From NCBI RefSeq assembly GCF_022539505.1, contig NC_061510.1, positions 278,462,330 through 278,526,329 on the forward strand: a stretch of 64,000 bases of DNA, written 5' to 3'. Below are positions 1-10,791 of the stretch, piece by piece. The position numbers were made by a program, and so were the translations under genes. Each line of letters opens with the position of its first letter. The stretch's first letter is position 1. The DNA comes from Lolium rigidum (lineage: Eukaryota > Streptophyta > Magnoliopsida > Poales > Poaceae). Below the pieces are notes generated by a model that did not search any database, was not told the origin of the DNA, and saw nothing but the letters and a program-made list of their open reading frames with translations.

Positions 1-377
1 GTTTGTTTCAGATTATATTTCTTTTCTTGGGTGCACACAGTACACTGATCATTATATTAAAAAAGATGTTCTTTTACAAAAAGAATCCTAGAACCCATGA
101 ATAGTTTGTGCGTAATATCTATTTGAGGTTTGATGCTCTGATGGTGCTATGTCTGCAAGATATGTGAACAAAAATAGATGAGTTTTGAGTTTTTACCATG
201 CAAGTTAATTATAGTTTTTTTTATCAAATTACATTTCAATTAGACAAAGTCTGGTCTTATTGTTCTCAGATATTATGTGGTTATTTTTTTCTATGCTCTC
301 TGAGTCATGTTTTGAGTTTTGACACTTATGTTCCGATTTTTTGTCAATATCGTAATAATCTCGCATGCTAATTGCAG
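1..377. other. AT-rich sequence upstream of the HSP70 fragment
   Basis: No coding stretch is recognised. The segment is AT-rich and ends in a pyrimidine-rich tract followed by TTGCAG at 372-377, a good splice acceptor for the first recognisable exon. It is most likely intron sequence of the same duplicated gene fragment. Confidence 0.4.
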
Positions 378-1824
378 AATGGCAAGATGTTACGAAGTAC
401 TAAATCTCATGATGTTACCGTTGTATGTTTGAATTGGGTGGAAGATGAACCACTCTCAAGGGTATGTTATTACATGTATTCACCATATGTTTTGTTTCAG
501 TGCATCAATGGAAGCCGCAACTTATCTGCACCCATCAAAGCAAATCTACAATTTTCTTTGAGTAGAAGCGGAATTATTTCTCTCAATAGGGCAGAAGCAG
601 TGATTGAGATGACTGAATGGGTTGAAGTTCCAAAGAAGAACTTAACTCTGGAGAGTAATACCACGGATCAGACTTTGTCTTGAATCAGGAACATCTGATA
701 GTGCAAAAGATAGTAAGGAGGATTTGAGCTCAGGAAGTGATGCAGATAATTCGAGCAGTACGAATGATGAAAGTAATGCGCAATATACTGTTACAGAAAA
801 GGTGCTAAAGAAAAGAACCTTTAGGTTTCCACCGAAGGTAAACCATACTCGGTTGGTAAATTGATGCTACTATTGATAGACATGGTGTAACTGTTTTTCA
901 CCTATTTCGAAAATAGGTCATTGAAATGACGGCTGGTGCTGGATCAATTCTTTCAAAAGAGTTGTATGCTGACGCAAAAAGTAGGTTAGAGGTACTTAAT
1001 ACGAAGGATGCTGAAAGGAGGAAAACTGCTGAACTAAAAAGTTACTCTTACATATACTATATATGAAGGAAAAGGTTTCCTTTTTTCTCTCATTGTGTCT
1101 TTATTGTGTGTACACCGCAAAGTGAATGTAAAGACATTTTTTTAGCTTGTTGTGATGTGAGCATAGATCTAAGTAATTTTGCAGTTAGCTTGGATGTCAG
1201 AAATCGTATGATGAGTGTTGTTTCTCCATATAAGATATACAAAATCTGTCAATGTTCTGGCATACTGTACTATACATTAAGCCTATGATGATAATCTCCA
1301 TATCTATATAATTTGGCAAATGCAGATTACTGATAATAGACGAATAGCACAATTACTGTTGTTTATGTGCTGCACCTTATTTGTTTTTTTGACGTCTCAA
1401 TTGCTGCCTTGATACATCACAGTTGGAAAAAAAACACGGACATGTTGACTGTCTAAACTAAACAGGAGAGGGAATTTTTTGCAGAGAAACTCAGTGAGCT
1501 GCTAGTCAAACAATGAATCTTGTTATCTGTATCATTTGTCTAGGATATGTCCTATGCTGAAGCTCTTGTTGGCAAGTGCATGTGCATGATTGGTTGTATA
1601 TGGATGGTGAAGAGGCTCAAGCAATGGAATTTCAAGAGCGCCTTGATCAGCTTAAGGCCATGGGCAACCCAATTCTTTTCAGGTAATTACTTCTTATCAA
1701 GTTGCTCATATCACTCAGTGACTGAGATTGTTCCTTTCCTGGTTATATATAAAGATTGAGTGACTTAAAAGCCCGAACTGCAGCTTGCGGAAGTGCTCGA
1801 TTGTATCTTACTGAGCTACAAAAG
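378..1824 (+). pseudogene. HSP70-17-like (HYOU1/GRP170-type) chaperone gene fragment, introns retained
   Basis: Translated pieces match the C-terminal half of plant heat shock 70 kDa protein 17, an ER-lumen HSP110/GRP170-class chaperone. Exon-like blocks lie at about 378-461, 501-837, 917-1074, 1465-1498, 1592-1681 and 1755-1824. Telling residues are RNLSAPIKAN, RAEAVIEMTEWVEVPKKN, EKVLKKRTFR, AGAGSILSKELY, EFQERLDQLKA and ARLYLTELQK. Splice signals remain at several joints: donors at 838, 1075, 1682 and 1825, and acceptors before 378, 501, 917, 1465 and 1755. The copy is dead: a frameshift and TGA at about 681, a frameshift in a TA run near 1060, a disrupted stretch near 1500-1590, and no ATPase domain or C-terminal tail. 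Retained introns point to DNA-level duplication or capture, not a retrocopy. The family call rests on remembered homologue sequence. Confidence 0.8.
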
Positions 1825-2963
1825 GTATCACGCTGAGACACAGTTTTGATTTTTTAAACTATAGTAATCTTTTCTTGACACAATGCACTCGGATAATCCC
1901 TTTTCTTATAAGAAGCAAGAAGCTTCACTCTGCACCTAAAAGTATGCTTGTATGAAAAGATAATATGCATCTCACCATTTGAGCAGAGAAGCATAGTGCA
2001 ATTGCACATTCTTTTGGGAAAGGCCATGTTACTGGCAGAAGTGTTGTGTAATGAACAGAACCTCTTAGCATGGTTCATCCTCCACCTTGTCACCCATAGA
2101 CCTAACATCCTCATGTTGAACAATCGCATATGGTCATTCTTTATGTTTGTGGGTTTTCATTGTGAAAAATCTTAGTCTGGTCATTCTTGAATTCAAAATC
2201 CACGAGTTGCACCTGCATATTTTTATTTATCTGCATCATAGCACTCTTCAGTAGCACACACAATTGATGGAACCTGTGTTGGATTTTGATAGGATTTCCT
2301 TAGAAAATGTATAATGTTGAATGCTACAACACCGGTAACAAATACATTGTCTGCGAGTTGACCAATATTGCAACATGCCCGATACCATGTGCTATTACCA
2401 TCACTCTTCTTTATAAACGAATCAGCGACGTGCCATGGGTGCATATTTTCTGTAGATGGGCAACTATGTAGACGCCTCCCAGAACGCCGTCATCCTTGAG
2501 ACTTGGGTGTTGACGTGTTTGTCGTGGCCATCAGAGAGTAGGGAGGGGTGGTGAAGTTCGACATTGGCACCTATATGCGGGCGCAACCAATGGAGATGCA
2601 AAGTTGTAGAGCATCTGAAGGAGGCGAAGTATTTAATAGTAGATGCTGATATATAACGTGTGTACGACTGGAGTTGTGGTGCCGATGTAAGTGGCCGTCA
2701 TAGTCTTCATGGATGCATGCAAGATTAACTTGGCCTGAGAACGAGCACGCAGCAGAGGTAGCAGTTGTCATCGCCTTCATGCCTGCCTAAGGTGCACAAA
2801 AGGCAAAGCAGGCATCAAGTTTGATGCGAGCTACTTGATACTAGCAAGGAAAGGTGCGGCGGCACACCGCGCCAAGCCAAGAGTTAAAGAATGAAGCTTA
2901 TGTTAAATCAGGACTGCGATATGAACGGTGGTGTGATGGTGTGATAGTGACGATACAACACGC

Positions 2964-3308
2964 GAGAGTGGCAAGAATGGTAAAGCTTAACTTCCGTTGG
3001 CAGATGATAACGACACTGCAAATAAGTATGTACAACTAAATTGACTGGTTCATAGTACTACAGAACGGTAATGTCAACCAGCGCTGCAAGAGACAGAGCG
3101 CGGGGCGGCTGTACGGCTCTAGCCCAGCAGACGAAGCGGCTTTCAAAGCCCGCACGCGGGCGGCACACCACCACCGCTGCAACCAGCACGTTGAACAATC
3201 GGCACAACAATGTCAAGAATGGTAAAACTCAACTTTCCACGGTGGATAATAACGACAGCTGCAAATAAGTGTCTACGATAGACTCAGTGATAATAAATTG
3301 ACTATTGT
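2964..3308. repeat. Diverged local direct repeat (two copies)
   Basis: The stretch from about 2964 to 3051 (GGCAAGAATGGTAAAGCTTA, then a block ending GCAAATAAGTATGTAC and AAATTGACT) recurs in diverged form at about 3208-3305 (GTCAAGAATGGTAAAACTCA, then GCAAATAAGTGTCTAC and AAATTGACT). The copies are about 244 bases apart. The block between them starts with another GGCGGCACACC-type match to about 2858. Confidence 0.5.
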
Positions 3309-4336
3309 AAACAACTGTCAAGAATATATTGACAGTACTTAAGAGGATTATAACAAACATCTGCTTTCAACTACAAAAAAACGCAGCATTTCTTTGAATA
3401 GTGGTACTACTGTTGATGGTAAGAGGGGAGCGGCATTAAGATCAACCAGACGCAATATTGGGGAAACATAACTAATGTGAAAACTTATAATCAAACTTCA
3501 ATATTAGACAGAATATGTGGTAAAAAGATCTATAGGCTAGCTCCTTAACAGGGAACAATCTAGCTGCCTGATATAAAAACACTTCTATATAGAACTTGTA
3601 ACATCAATATAGAAGAGAATATGCTTTTTAATATTGGGAACAACCATTGAAACATTTGACCTGAACAGCATAAATAAAATGCAACCAGCATCATTTTGTA
3701 CCAGTAAGATGATAAAATGGATCTTCAGTTACCCTCTTCTCCCCAGTTCTCCACCATAGTATCATCTTGGCCAAATACTAGTACCCTCAACAAGTATCCT
3801 TTCCATTCCTCGGCTTCGATGAATCTTTCAGCGACCTATCGAAACATAAATGGGATCACAAAACTCATCTTGCATGTTACCATGTTCTTCAAAATGAAAC
3901 CCAAGAAAAATAGCAGTCACTCTATCAAAATGTTCTAACCGTTGCAGCTGCAGTTCGGTTAGTTTCTAGAAAATGATAATTTAGCCAAACAATAGCTTAA
4001 TCCATACATGACACCCTGCCTAGAGATGTATATTCAAGGCGCACCGAGTTGAACTATCTATTCTTCAACACTATGTTTCATAGCAACAAAGTTTAAAAAA
4101 CAAAGGAATCATAAAGTGTATATGTGATTAATTTTATATTCTTGACTAATAGGAAAATTAGGTTACTCTCTTTACTCATGCTTATTACTTATATGTTGGT
4201 TGAAACCTTGGTTCTTGCTTCACAGAACAACTTAGAGCAGGAAAAATAATGATCAAGTAGTCAAAAGTCTAGGATCCTTCGCCTTCCTTATTCGACAGGG
4301 GTATGCCCATGTTCTCTATACGTACACATTCCTTTA

Positions 4337-4452
4337 ACCAGAGCAACCTTGTAGGTTCAGTTGTGAATGATTTGAATTCGTTTGGAAAAATGGATTCCTT
4401 GAAACAGAGCAACATGTAAGCTCAGATCCGAATGGTTGAGTTCATCTTCGAT
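4337..4452. repeat. Diverged tandem duplication, period about 66 bp
   Basis: ACCAGAGCAACCTTGTAGG near 4337 is followed 66 bases later by AACAGAGCAACATGTAAG near 4403, and the similarity continues for about 45 bases in each copy. It lies in non-coding sequence. Confidence 0.5.
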
Positions 4453-4860
4453 AAAAGAATAGTAAATTAGAAAATAGAAATTTGCATAATGGACATATAT
4501 GGCGGGACTTTTTAGAATGTGACATGAAGAAATTTCATGTAGCAAAGTGCAGGTGGGTCAGACTTATAATATTTTCTAGAAGAATAGTTCTGATAAGGGG
4601 TTGCCCGATCTTCTCAGTAAGCAAGGTGGATGGTGATGAACACGCGATGAACACATCGGAAAATACATGGTAAAAGTGGATGATAACTTGTATGACGCCG
4701 ACGAAGTCTCTCGATTGATTCATGTCGCCAGTGCAACATCTCTCAACCCTGCAAGATATTCGCAACTCCACACATTTGCGCACGTAGTCGCCGACCACGA
4801 AGTGGTAAATTGCAACCTTCTAATTCCCAATGAAACAACAGATCACACAAACTATTAGTA

Positions 4861-5319
4861 GCAAACACCAGATCGATACGAATTGGTGTATAGATTCAAT
4901 AGAGTTGCAAAGCAATCAACTATGAACTAGGGTTTATCTTAAAAGGGGTCTAAGTCTATTTTGGTGGCGTCCTGGGCACTTATATAGGGGTTCAAGACGA
5001 TCAGAAGTAAAAAATAACGAGTACAAACAGACCCAAATCGGGATCTGGTCGAGACTAACACAGACTCGGCCGGCGTGGGGGCCGGTCGGACCGGGCCAGG
5101 GACCGGGCGGGTCGGTCGGAACCGGACCAGGCGCCAGGTTGGATCCAGACAGGGGTTCCAGGGTCACTGGATTGCGCCCGGATGGCACCGGTGCAGGAGC
5201 CGGCGGGCGCCGGGCTCATCCGGCGTAGGAGCCGGTGTGGCCGAGCGTGGGGCCGAGCCGGCCGAGCGTGACGGTCGATTGCGCCGAGCGTGGCGCCGGC
5301 CTGGACTTCTTCTCCCTCC
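4861..5319 (-). other. GC-rich promoter-like segment X, left part
   Basis: Read on the minus strand this is a very GC-rich block (5040-5319), then a TATA box (TATATAAG) at 4979-4986, then an AT-richer leader containing AAACCCTAG. It looks like the promoter/R region of an LTR or a gene promoter transcribed leftwards. It continues at 30049-30237 once element A and one TTCGT duplication are removed. The family is not recognised. The open frames across it are low-complexity Pro/Ala/Arg-rich translations, not a protein. Confidence 0.5.
4979..4986 (-). promoter_or_regulatory. TATA box of segment X
   Basis: TATATAAG on the minus strand sits between a GC-rich upstream block and an AT-richer leader, the usual layout of a plant pol II core promoter. 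Confidence 0.5.
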
Positions 5320-6692
5320 TTCGTTGTAACATCCCAAGTTTCAACATAATAAAGAGAAGGGAATTTCAAATACTCAAAATTCAGAACTAACAAAAACTTT
5401 TATTATGCATATAGTGCTACATATAGTGTCATGCTTTCTTGTGTGCTTGTACCATGATGAGTGTTGATGTGTCATTCTAATATGCTTAAACCCTAGTACA
5501 TGATCTTAGAACCTCAAATAGATAGAAATAAAATAAATGGAAAAAGGCAAATATCACTCACATACACATTTGGTCAAATTTGCAAATCATCAACCAAGGC
5601 CACCATTGCTTGTACCAATGATTGTGAAACACTAATATATCAATAAGAAACACATTTGCATCAAAGAAACACAAATCAAATCAAAGGAAAAATCAAATCC
5701 TTGTTACATATGATAATGGTCATTTTGCACTTTTATAAAATGTTGCCCACTTTGCACCCCTGGTTTGGAAGATTCTTAAACCAAAACCCCTCACTTCTTT
5801 CCACCTCATCCAAGTCCATGTCAAGATGAACTTTTTTGGTGTTGATCATTAGGGTTGACTCTGCTTAGGCTGACCAGTATAAAGATGCCAAAAAATTGCA
5901 CACCACCACCATCACTCTACTCCATTTAATATTCAAATCAACTTCACCAAAAATAATTTCAAAATTTGAACAAAATGTTCATGCGGCCATTTCATCGAGC
6001 ACTTGGCAGGCAACATTTTGCAAATGACATACATTCTTTTATCCATCAGTTTTTAGACTAAACCCCTTTCAAACTTTGTTGATCATTGCTCCTCTATGAC
6101 CTCTGCATCAACACCAGTACTTGCCTTTGATGATTAAAGTGTGGAGAGAGCAAAACAATGCCATGCCGTGCACATGCCGGCCCTCATGCCACCCAAACTC
6201 TCTGGTCCTCTCCTCTCTTCACCACCTTGTCCTGGAGAATCTCCTAGCAATGCTGATCATCACGGTGCACAGCTGGAGCTCACGCGAGGCTGGCATTGGC
6301 CGAGCCAGAGCGTGCCCAGCACGCCCAGTACATGCCAGCTGCGCGGTGAGCGCGCACTGGACGCGCCAGAGCCGCCACTCGACCTGTCGCCTCCGTCCTT
6401 CCCTGCATCCCTATCTCTGCATCGAGCATCGCCTCCATCTCCTCTAGCTCCTAGACACGCTCAAGTGCACGCAGAGGCAACGTCGCCGTCGTCCTCGTCG
6501 GAGTTTGCCCGCCAGTACTGTGGCACTTATTGCAAACGCCCAAGCGATCCTGTCACTCCTTTGCAGCGCTAGCTAGACGTTGAGCATCGCCATGATGCCG
6601 CCTACATCATGCCGTCCTCGCCTTGGCCTTTCGAGCACCGGAGACGCCGCGCCATGCTCGACCCTCCTCAGCACCCTCGGCACCCCCTCCAT

Positions 6693-6702
6693 TCTATAAA
6701 TA
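6693..6702 (+). promoter_or_regulatory. TATA box in element A 5' LTR
   Basis: TCTATAAATA follows a GC-rich upstream region and precedes a C-rich, start-site-like stretch. It is repeated at 27256-27265 in the 3' LTR. This is the likely core promoter for the genomic RNA, leaving about 2.8 kb of R/U5 sequence before the primer site. Confidence 0.65.
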
Positions 6703-8060
6703 GAGCAGCCCCGCACCCCAACTCTTCACACTCACAACTTCTCCTCCCTTCCCTGCTTCTCCTCGACCAAGTCCCACACTCAATCGTCGCCGGAGCAGCC
6801 CCAATTCGTCGCCGGAGCCCGCCAGTACACGGAGATCGCCGTCGTCGATTGGAGCTTCCCCGAGCGCCGCCACCTGTACCAGTCGACTCGCCGTCCTCGC
6901 CAACGTCACCGCGCACCTCGCCGTCGACCGCCGGAGCCCCGGTATGCTCTCCGACACCCCCACCCTCGCCGCCAGAGCCACGGCCTCTCGTCGGAGACGA
7001 CAATGCTCGTGCGTCGTCGATCTCCTTTCTAATCCAACGCCCCACGATCGCCATACCGTTTCGCGCGTTAAGCGCCGCTGACGGGTGGAGCCCACCGTCA
7101 GACGGCCTGCTCGTGCCAGACGTGACGTGGGCCGGCCCAACTCTTTTTCGCCTGGCAGCCCAGCTTCGTTTCCCGCCTAAGCCCATTGATTTGAATTCGA
7201 ATTATTCAATTAAACCAAATTCCCCTGCAGATGCTTTGCTAAAACTTAAATAGTTTAAAATTGGCTAAACCAAATTTTGTGAAATTTATATATTTGGAAA
7301 GCTTGGAAAAAGATCTAAACAACCCCACTGGTCTCACACTCAGACTCAGTGTAGAATTCAAATAGCAAAAATAACAAGGGAGGGCCTTTTCAAACTTCAA
7401 ACTTTATTTAAAATTTAACCATAATTGTTTTTTAGTTGATTCCAACTCTCATAAATCATAATTGACATACTCTAATTGTTTCTGCAAAAAGATAGCATAG
7501 TTGTTGGTATGATCATGGACTAGAGCAACATAATGGCTATGTGGCCATTTCTAGTCCATTTAACTCATCTAAATAAATTTATCTAAATAGTATGAGAGCT
7601 ACTCTCTCATTTAAATCTTAATCCTAAGTAATTCAATAAGAGGAAATGACCTTAGTCTAATGAACCACATATTTTATTACTTAGTGATATTAAATCATTA
7701 CCATGCTAGTATTAAAATGCATGAGGTATAGCACCTCATTTAAAATCATACTCTCAAATAATAGATATGAAGTGTTGACCTTGGTCAACATATATTCATA
7801 CCTTATTATTATTTGAAGAGATTAAATCTTAATAAGATTTAACGAGAGGAAATTATTTTCTCCAAAGAATTAAATAGCAAACTAAAGAAATAATTGTAAT
7901 GAGAGGAAATTATTTTTCTTTAAAAGAAAACAAAGTCAAATCACCATGCTATGAATGATGTGATGCTAGAATAAGCTTGTGTGAACCTTTGGTGTGTTTT
8001 AGCCTAGCATGTAAGTTTTGTGTGGTGATTGTATACCTCGTATTCGTGTATAGACGCTAG

Positions 8061-9261
8061 TACCGAGGAGTACCAGGAGGAGGAAGTCTACTCTCAGGAG
8101 GAGGAAGAGAACTTTGATCACTACCCCACCCAAGGCAAGCTAATATTCTTGCAAGCCACCCTAATGCAAAGCTCCACAAGGGCAAGGCACCATTAAATAT
8201 TACTTTATGTTTAATGATCCTATCCTATGTTTTTACCTTGCAATTATTTTTGCTTTGTATTTCAAAGTTTACTTTTTGATTCATGATTCACTTTGTCTAG
8301 AATAGCACAAGAGCATCAAATTCAGCCTAGAGCAAGAAAAGCTAGATAGCACCCCTCATGACAAGTCGCTATTGCTAAATAAATAAAATTGACTACTCTA
8401 GATGGGAACATGTGAAATGAAATGTCTTTCAAAGATTTTGAAGGTGAATGTGACATGAATGACTTGGTGAATTTTGATGAAAACTGATGATTGGGTTCGG
8501 ATGCGATACCCTTCCAATTATACAAGTACCCCACAATACCTGATTATGGGTAGGGCTTAACTAGAAGCTTATGTAGTTTAGTATGGGTTCCCTCTAACAA
8601 GCATCATAGGGGTTATGTCGAGGCTGCCTCCGTTAAAAGTGAAATGATGTGAAAATGAGGTGAATGTACGACCCAAGCCTCGTGCGGTTCCCGGTTGACG
8701 GTTTGTTTTCACCGGGAGGCCAAGCTCATGCGGAGAGGTGCCTATACTAGGGTATATAAGTGAAAGGTTATGGTTGATGATCCGCGTACTGAGTTACGAT
8801 GATTCGAGGTTATCCTCGACGGATGTAATCAAAAGTTGTGGCACAAGAGTACAACCTCTGCAGAGTGTTAAACCTATTCGAATAGCCGTGTCCACGGTTA
8901 CGAACGATTGGAAAGGCCATATTGTTCTGTTGTCAGAACTTTGTCTTAAAAAGGAATGTTGAATTGAAAGGTGAATTGACTGGAATCACAACTGAGTTGT
9001 GGGAATGACACTAATGTTCCCACTTGAGTTAGTCTAGCAAAATGAGGAGTCTTTACTAAATGTTTATGAACTAAACTTGGCTTTATGCAAATAAACCTAG
9101 AGCTTAGCACCCTTTATTAAAATTGATAAATAATTACATTAGTATTAGTTTGCGAGTACTTTAAAGTACTCATGGCTGTGTCCCTGGCTATTCAAATGCC
9201 AGACTATGAAGAGGAGCAGCAGTATCAGGATGACGGACAATAGGACGTCTACGATAACTAG
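8061..9261 (+). other. Possible split acidic mini-ORF inside element A LTR (GC-AG intron)
   Basis: A frame at 8061-8134 encodes an acidic, Glu/Tyr-rich peptide (TEEYQEEEVYSQ...). It ends at CAAG followed by GCAAGC, which fits a GC-type splice donor. At 9201 TGCCAG is followed by 9203-9261, encoding another acidic peptide (YEEEQQYQDDGQ) and a stop. The phases join in frame. In this LTR a TAG at 9241-9243 cuts the second part; the 3' LTR (28577-28650 and 29721-29779) has CAG there. It could be chance, an LTR-carried small protein, or a relic of a captured gene. Confidence 0.3.
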
Positions 9262-9528
9262 GAGCATCTTCTAACGTCAAGCGTTGCCTGTGGAATAGAT
9301 AGTTCACTACTACTACGCTTTCGCTACTTGTTATGTTTGTTGATCATGTAGATCAACTATTTGTGTAATATTGGATCATGTGATCTATTGGTGTAAGACG
9401 ATTATGTGTTGTAATAAATGATGACTCTATGCTACTTAACTATTATGTCTCGCAAAAACAATTATCCTGGGATTGCGAGGTATGGCATAATAGGCATCTT
9501 GACTTGAAAAATTCGGGTGTTGACAAGT

Positions 9529-9540
9529 TGGTATCAGAGC
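9529..9540 (+). other. Primer binding site of element A (tRNA-iMet type)
   Basis: TGGTATCAGAGC starts three bases after the 5' LTR end. It is complementary to the 3' end of plant initiator methionine tRNA, the usual primer for Tekay and many Copia elements. Confidence 0.9.
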
Positions 9541-9746
9541 CATTATTTGACCTTAGGAGAACCTAGTTAGAATGGACGTTTAAAAAACTTAGTTTCGAGT
9601 CAATGAAGTGAATAGTTATGAAAACATATTCACCCTCTTACCCTTAAGATGTTTTTCAAAACAATAAGTTCATGCTCTTCTTTATAAGTTAGTTAAAATT
9701 TTGAACATTTGCACTTCTCTAACTTACTCATCCAATTCCTCTACAG

Positions 9747-10562
9747 ATGGAGCAGTTCACTCAGACCCAGTTTTACCAATTGGGAAACGGAGGAGGCCTT
9801 GTGTTTGAGAAGGACCTGACGGAGCTAGCTCTGTTTCTCGGACGCCCGTTCCCGGAGTTCTTCGGGGGTCAAGTCAACGACCAGCCCGGAGGGCAGCTGC
9901 AGTGGGTCATCATCGTTGACCTACGTGGGAAGCTGGAGCCTCCCATGACGGAGAGGATCTAGTTCTCCTTGAGGGAGAACAACTGGGCGCACGGACTCGC
10001 TCGCGCCATGCAGGAAGCACTTGCCCGTCTATGCGGGCAGAACCTGCCCCGGATTCGGGGAAGTCGCTTCTTCCACCTTGCGAGGCACGACTCCATGGGA
10101 GCACCGATGGACCTTTCACCTCACCCCGAGGTGAAGCACCATGTGGAGCATCTCGACTTCATGTTGTGCGAGGCACGCATGGAGCTAGACAACTCCCACG
10201 CATACGCCAACCACACCTACCTCCAGCAAGCTCAGCAGACTGAGACCATCCAGCTCCTTGCCAATGAGCGCAAGACTCTTCGCCACCAGAACGCGAAGAA
10301 GGACTACACCATCTCCCGCCTCCGCGCCAAGATCGCCTCACTGAAGGAGACCATCCAGGAACAGGAAGACCAGCTCAAGGACCTGGAGGGAGAAGGCGAA
10401 GGAGAAGACATCCAAGGAGATGGATACTCCTACGTGAGCAACGACGATGACTACGAGGAGGAAGAAGATGAAGACCTGGCTTTCCACCCCGACGTGGATG
10501 GCCATGAGTACCTGGAAGCCGGGATGGATGATTCCTTCCCGATCAATGTTGATGAAGAGTAG
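9747..10562 (+). pseudogene. Element A extra ORF upstream of gag (coiled coil plus acidic tail)
   Basis: One reading frame of 272 codons from ATG 9747 to TAG 10560-10562, broken once by an in-frame TAG at 9960-9962; a single C-to-T change from CAG would explain it. The N-terminal part (FTQTQFYQLGNGGG..., RPFPEFFGGQV) is followed by a helical, Gln/Lys/Glu-rich stretch that reads as a coiled coil (about residues 145-220) and a tail of Asp/Glu clusters (DDDYEEEEDEDLAF). It has no similarity I know to gag, protease or polymerase. Additional ORFs of unknown function occur in several Gypsy lineages, and this one sits between the primer site and gag, in sense direction. It may act with Gag as a structural or chaperone protein; that is inference. 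Confidence 0.7.
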
Positions 10563-10791
10563 TTCACATGAGCACTTTGAGTAGGTGTGAGTTGTATCGG
10601 TCCCTTGTATCGTAGAACGGTGAAATGGTTCTTCAAACCATCCGGTGTGTTAGTTGTAATGTGTGCTCCTTGAATGAATAAAAGTGTGTTTATTTTCATC
10701 ATATCAAGAACTCAAGTTTTAAACTTTGAACTTTACCCAAAATAAGACATAGAAATTTCCCTCTCGTCTCATGATCTATCTCAATGTTTAG
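10563..10791 (+). other. Spacer between extra ORF and gag
   Basis: 229 bases of AT-richer untranslated sequence containing AATGAATAAAAG at about 10672, a plausible polyadenylation signal that could end a separate ORF1 transcript. Confidence 0.35.

Larger units (their letters stand above)
1825..4860. other. Low-copy-looking DNA with no recognised gene
   Basis: About 3 kb between the chaperone fragment and the GC-rich segment X. Both strands have only short open frames without recognisable domains, codon pattern or splice signals. The last HSP70 exon and its tail were not found here. Two weak local duplications are noted separately. No transposon termini were recognised. Confidence 0.5.
5325..9525 (+). 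repeat. Element A 5' LTR
   Basis: 4201 bp with TG...CA ends, matching 25830-30043 along its whole length. Relative to the 3' LTR it lacks about 68 bp near 5887 and has extra sequence near 6785-6830 where a GTCGCCGGAG motif is duplicated. Scattered substitutions also separate the copies, so the insertion is older than that of element B. Core promoter at about 6693; the rest is a long R/U5. Confidence 0.92.

Noticed and set aside
3071..3268. 65-codon plus-strand ORF in the left low-copy region
   Set aside because: It falls in a local repeat whose other copy (2854-3039) reads in a different way, so the frame is not conserved.
6121..7253. Pro/Ser-rich open frames of 108-214 codons in the element A 5' LTR
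   Set aside because: They overlap in several frames of a GC-rich promoter/leader region, and the 6609-7253 frame is broken in the 3' LTR copy. Composition explains them.
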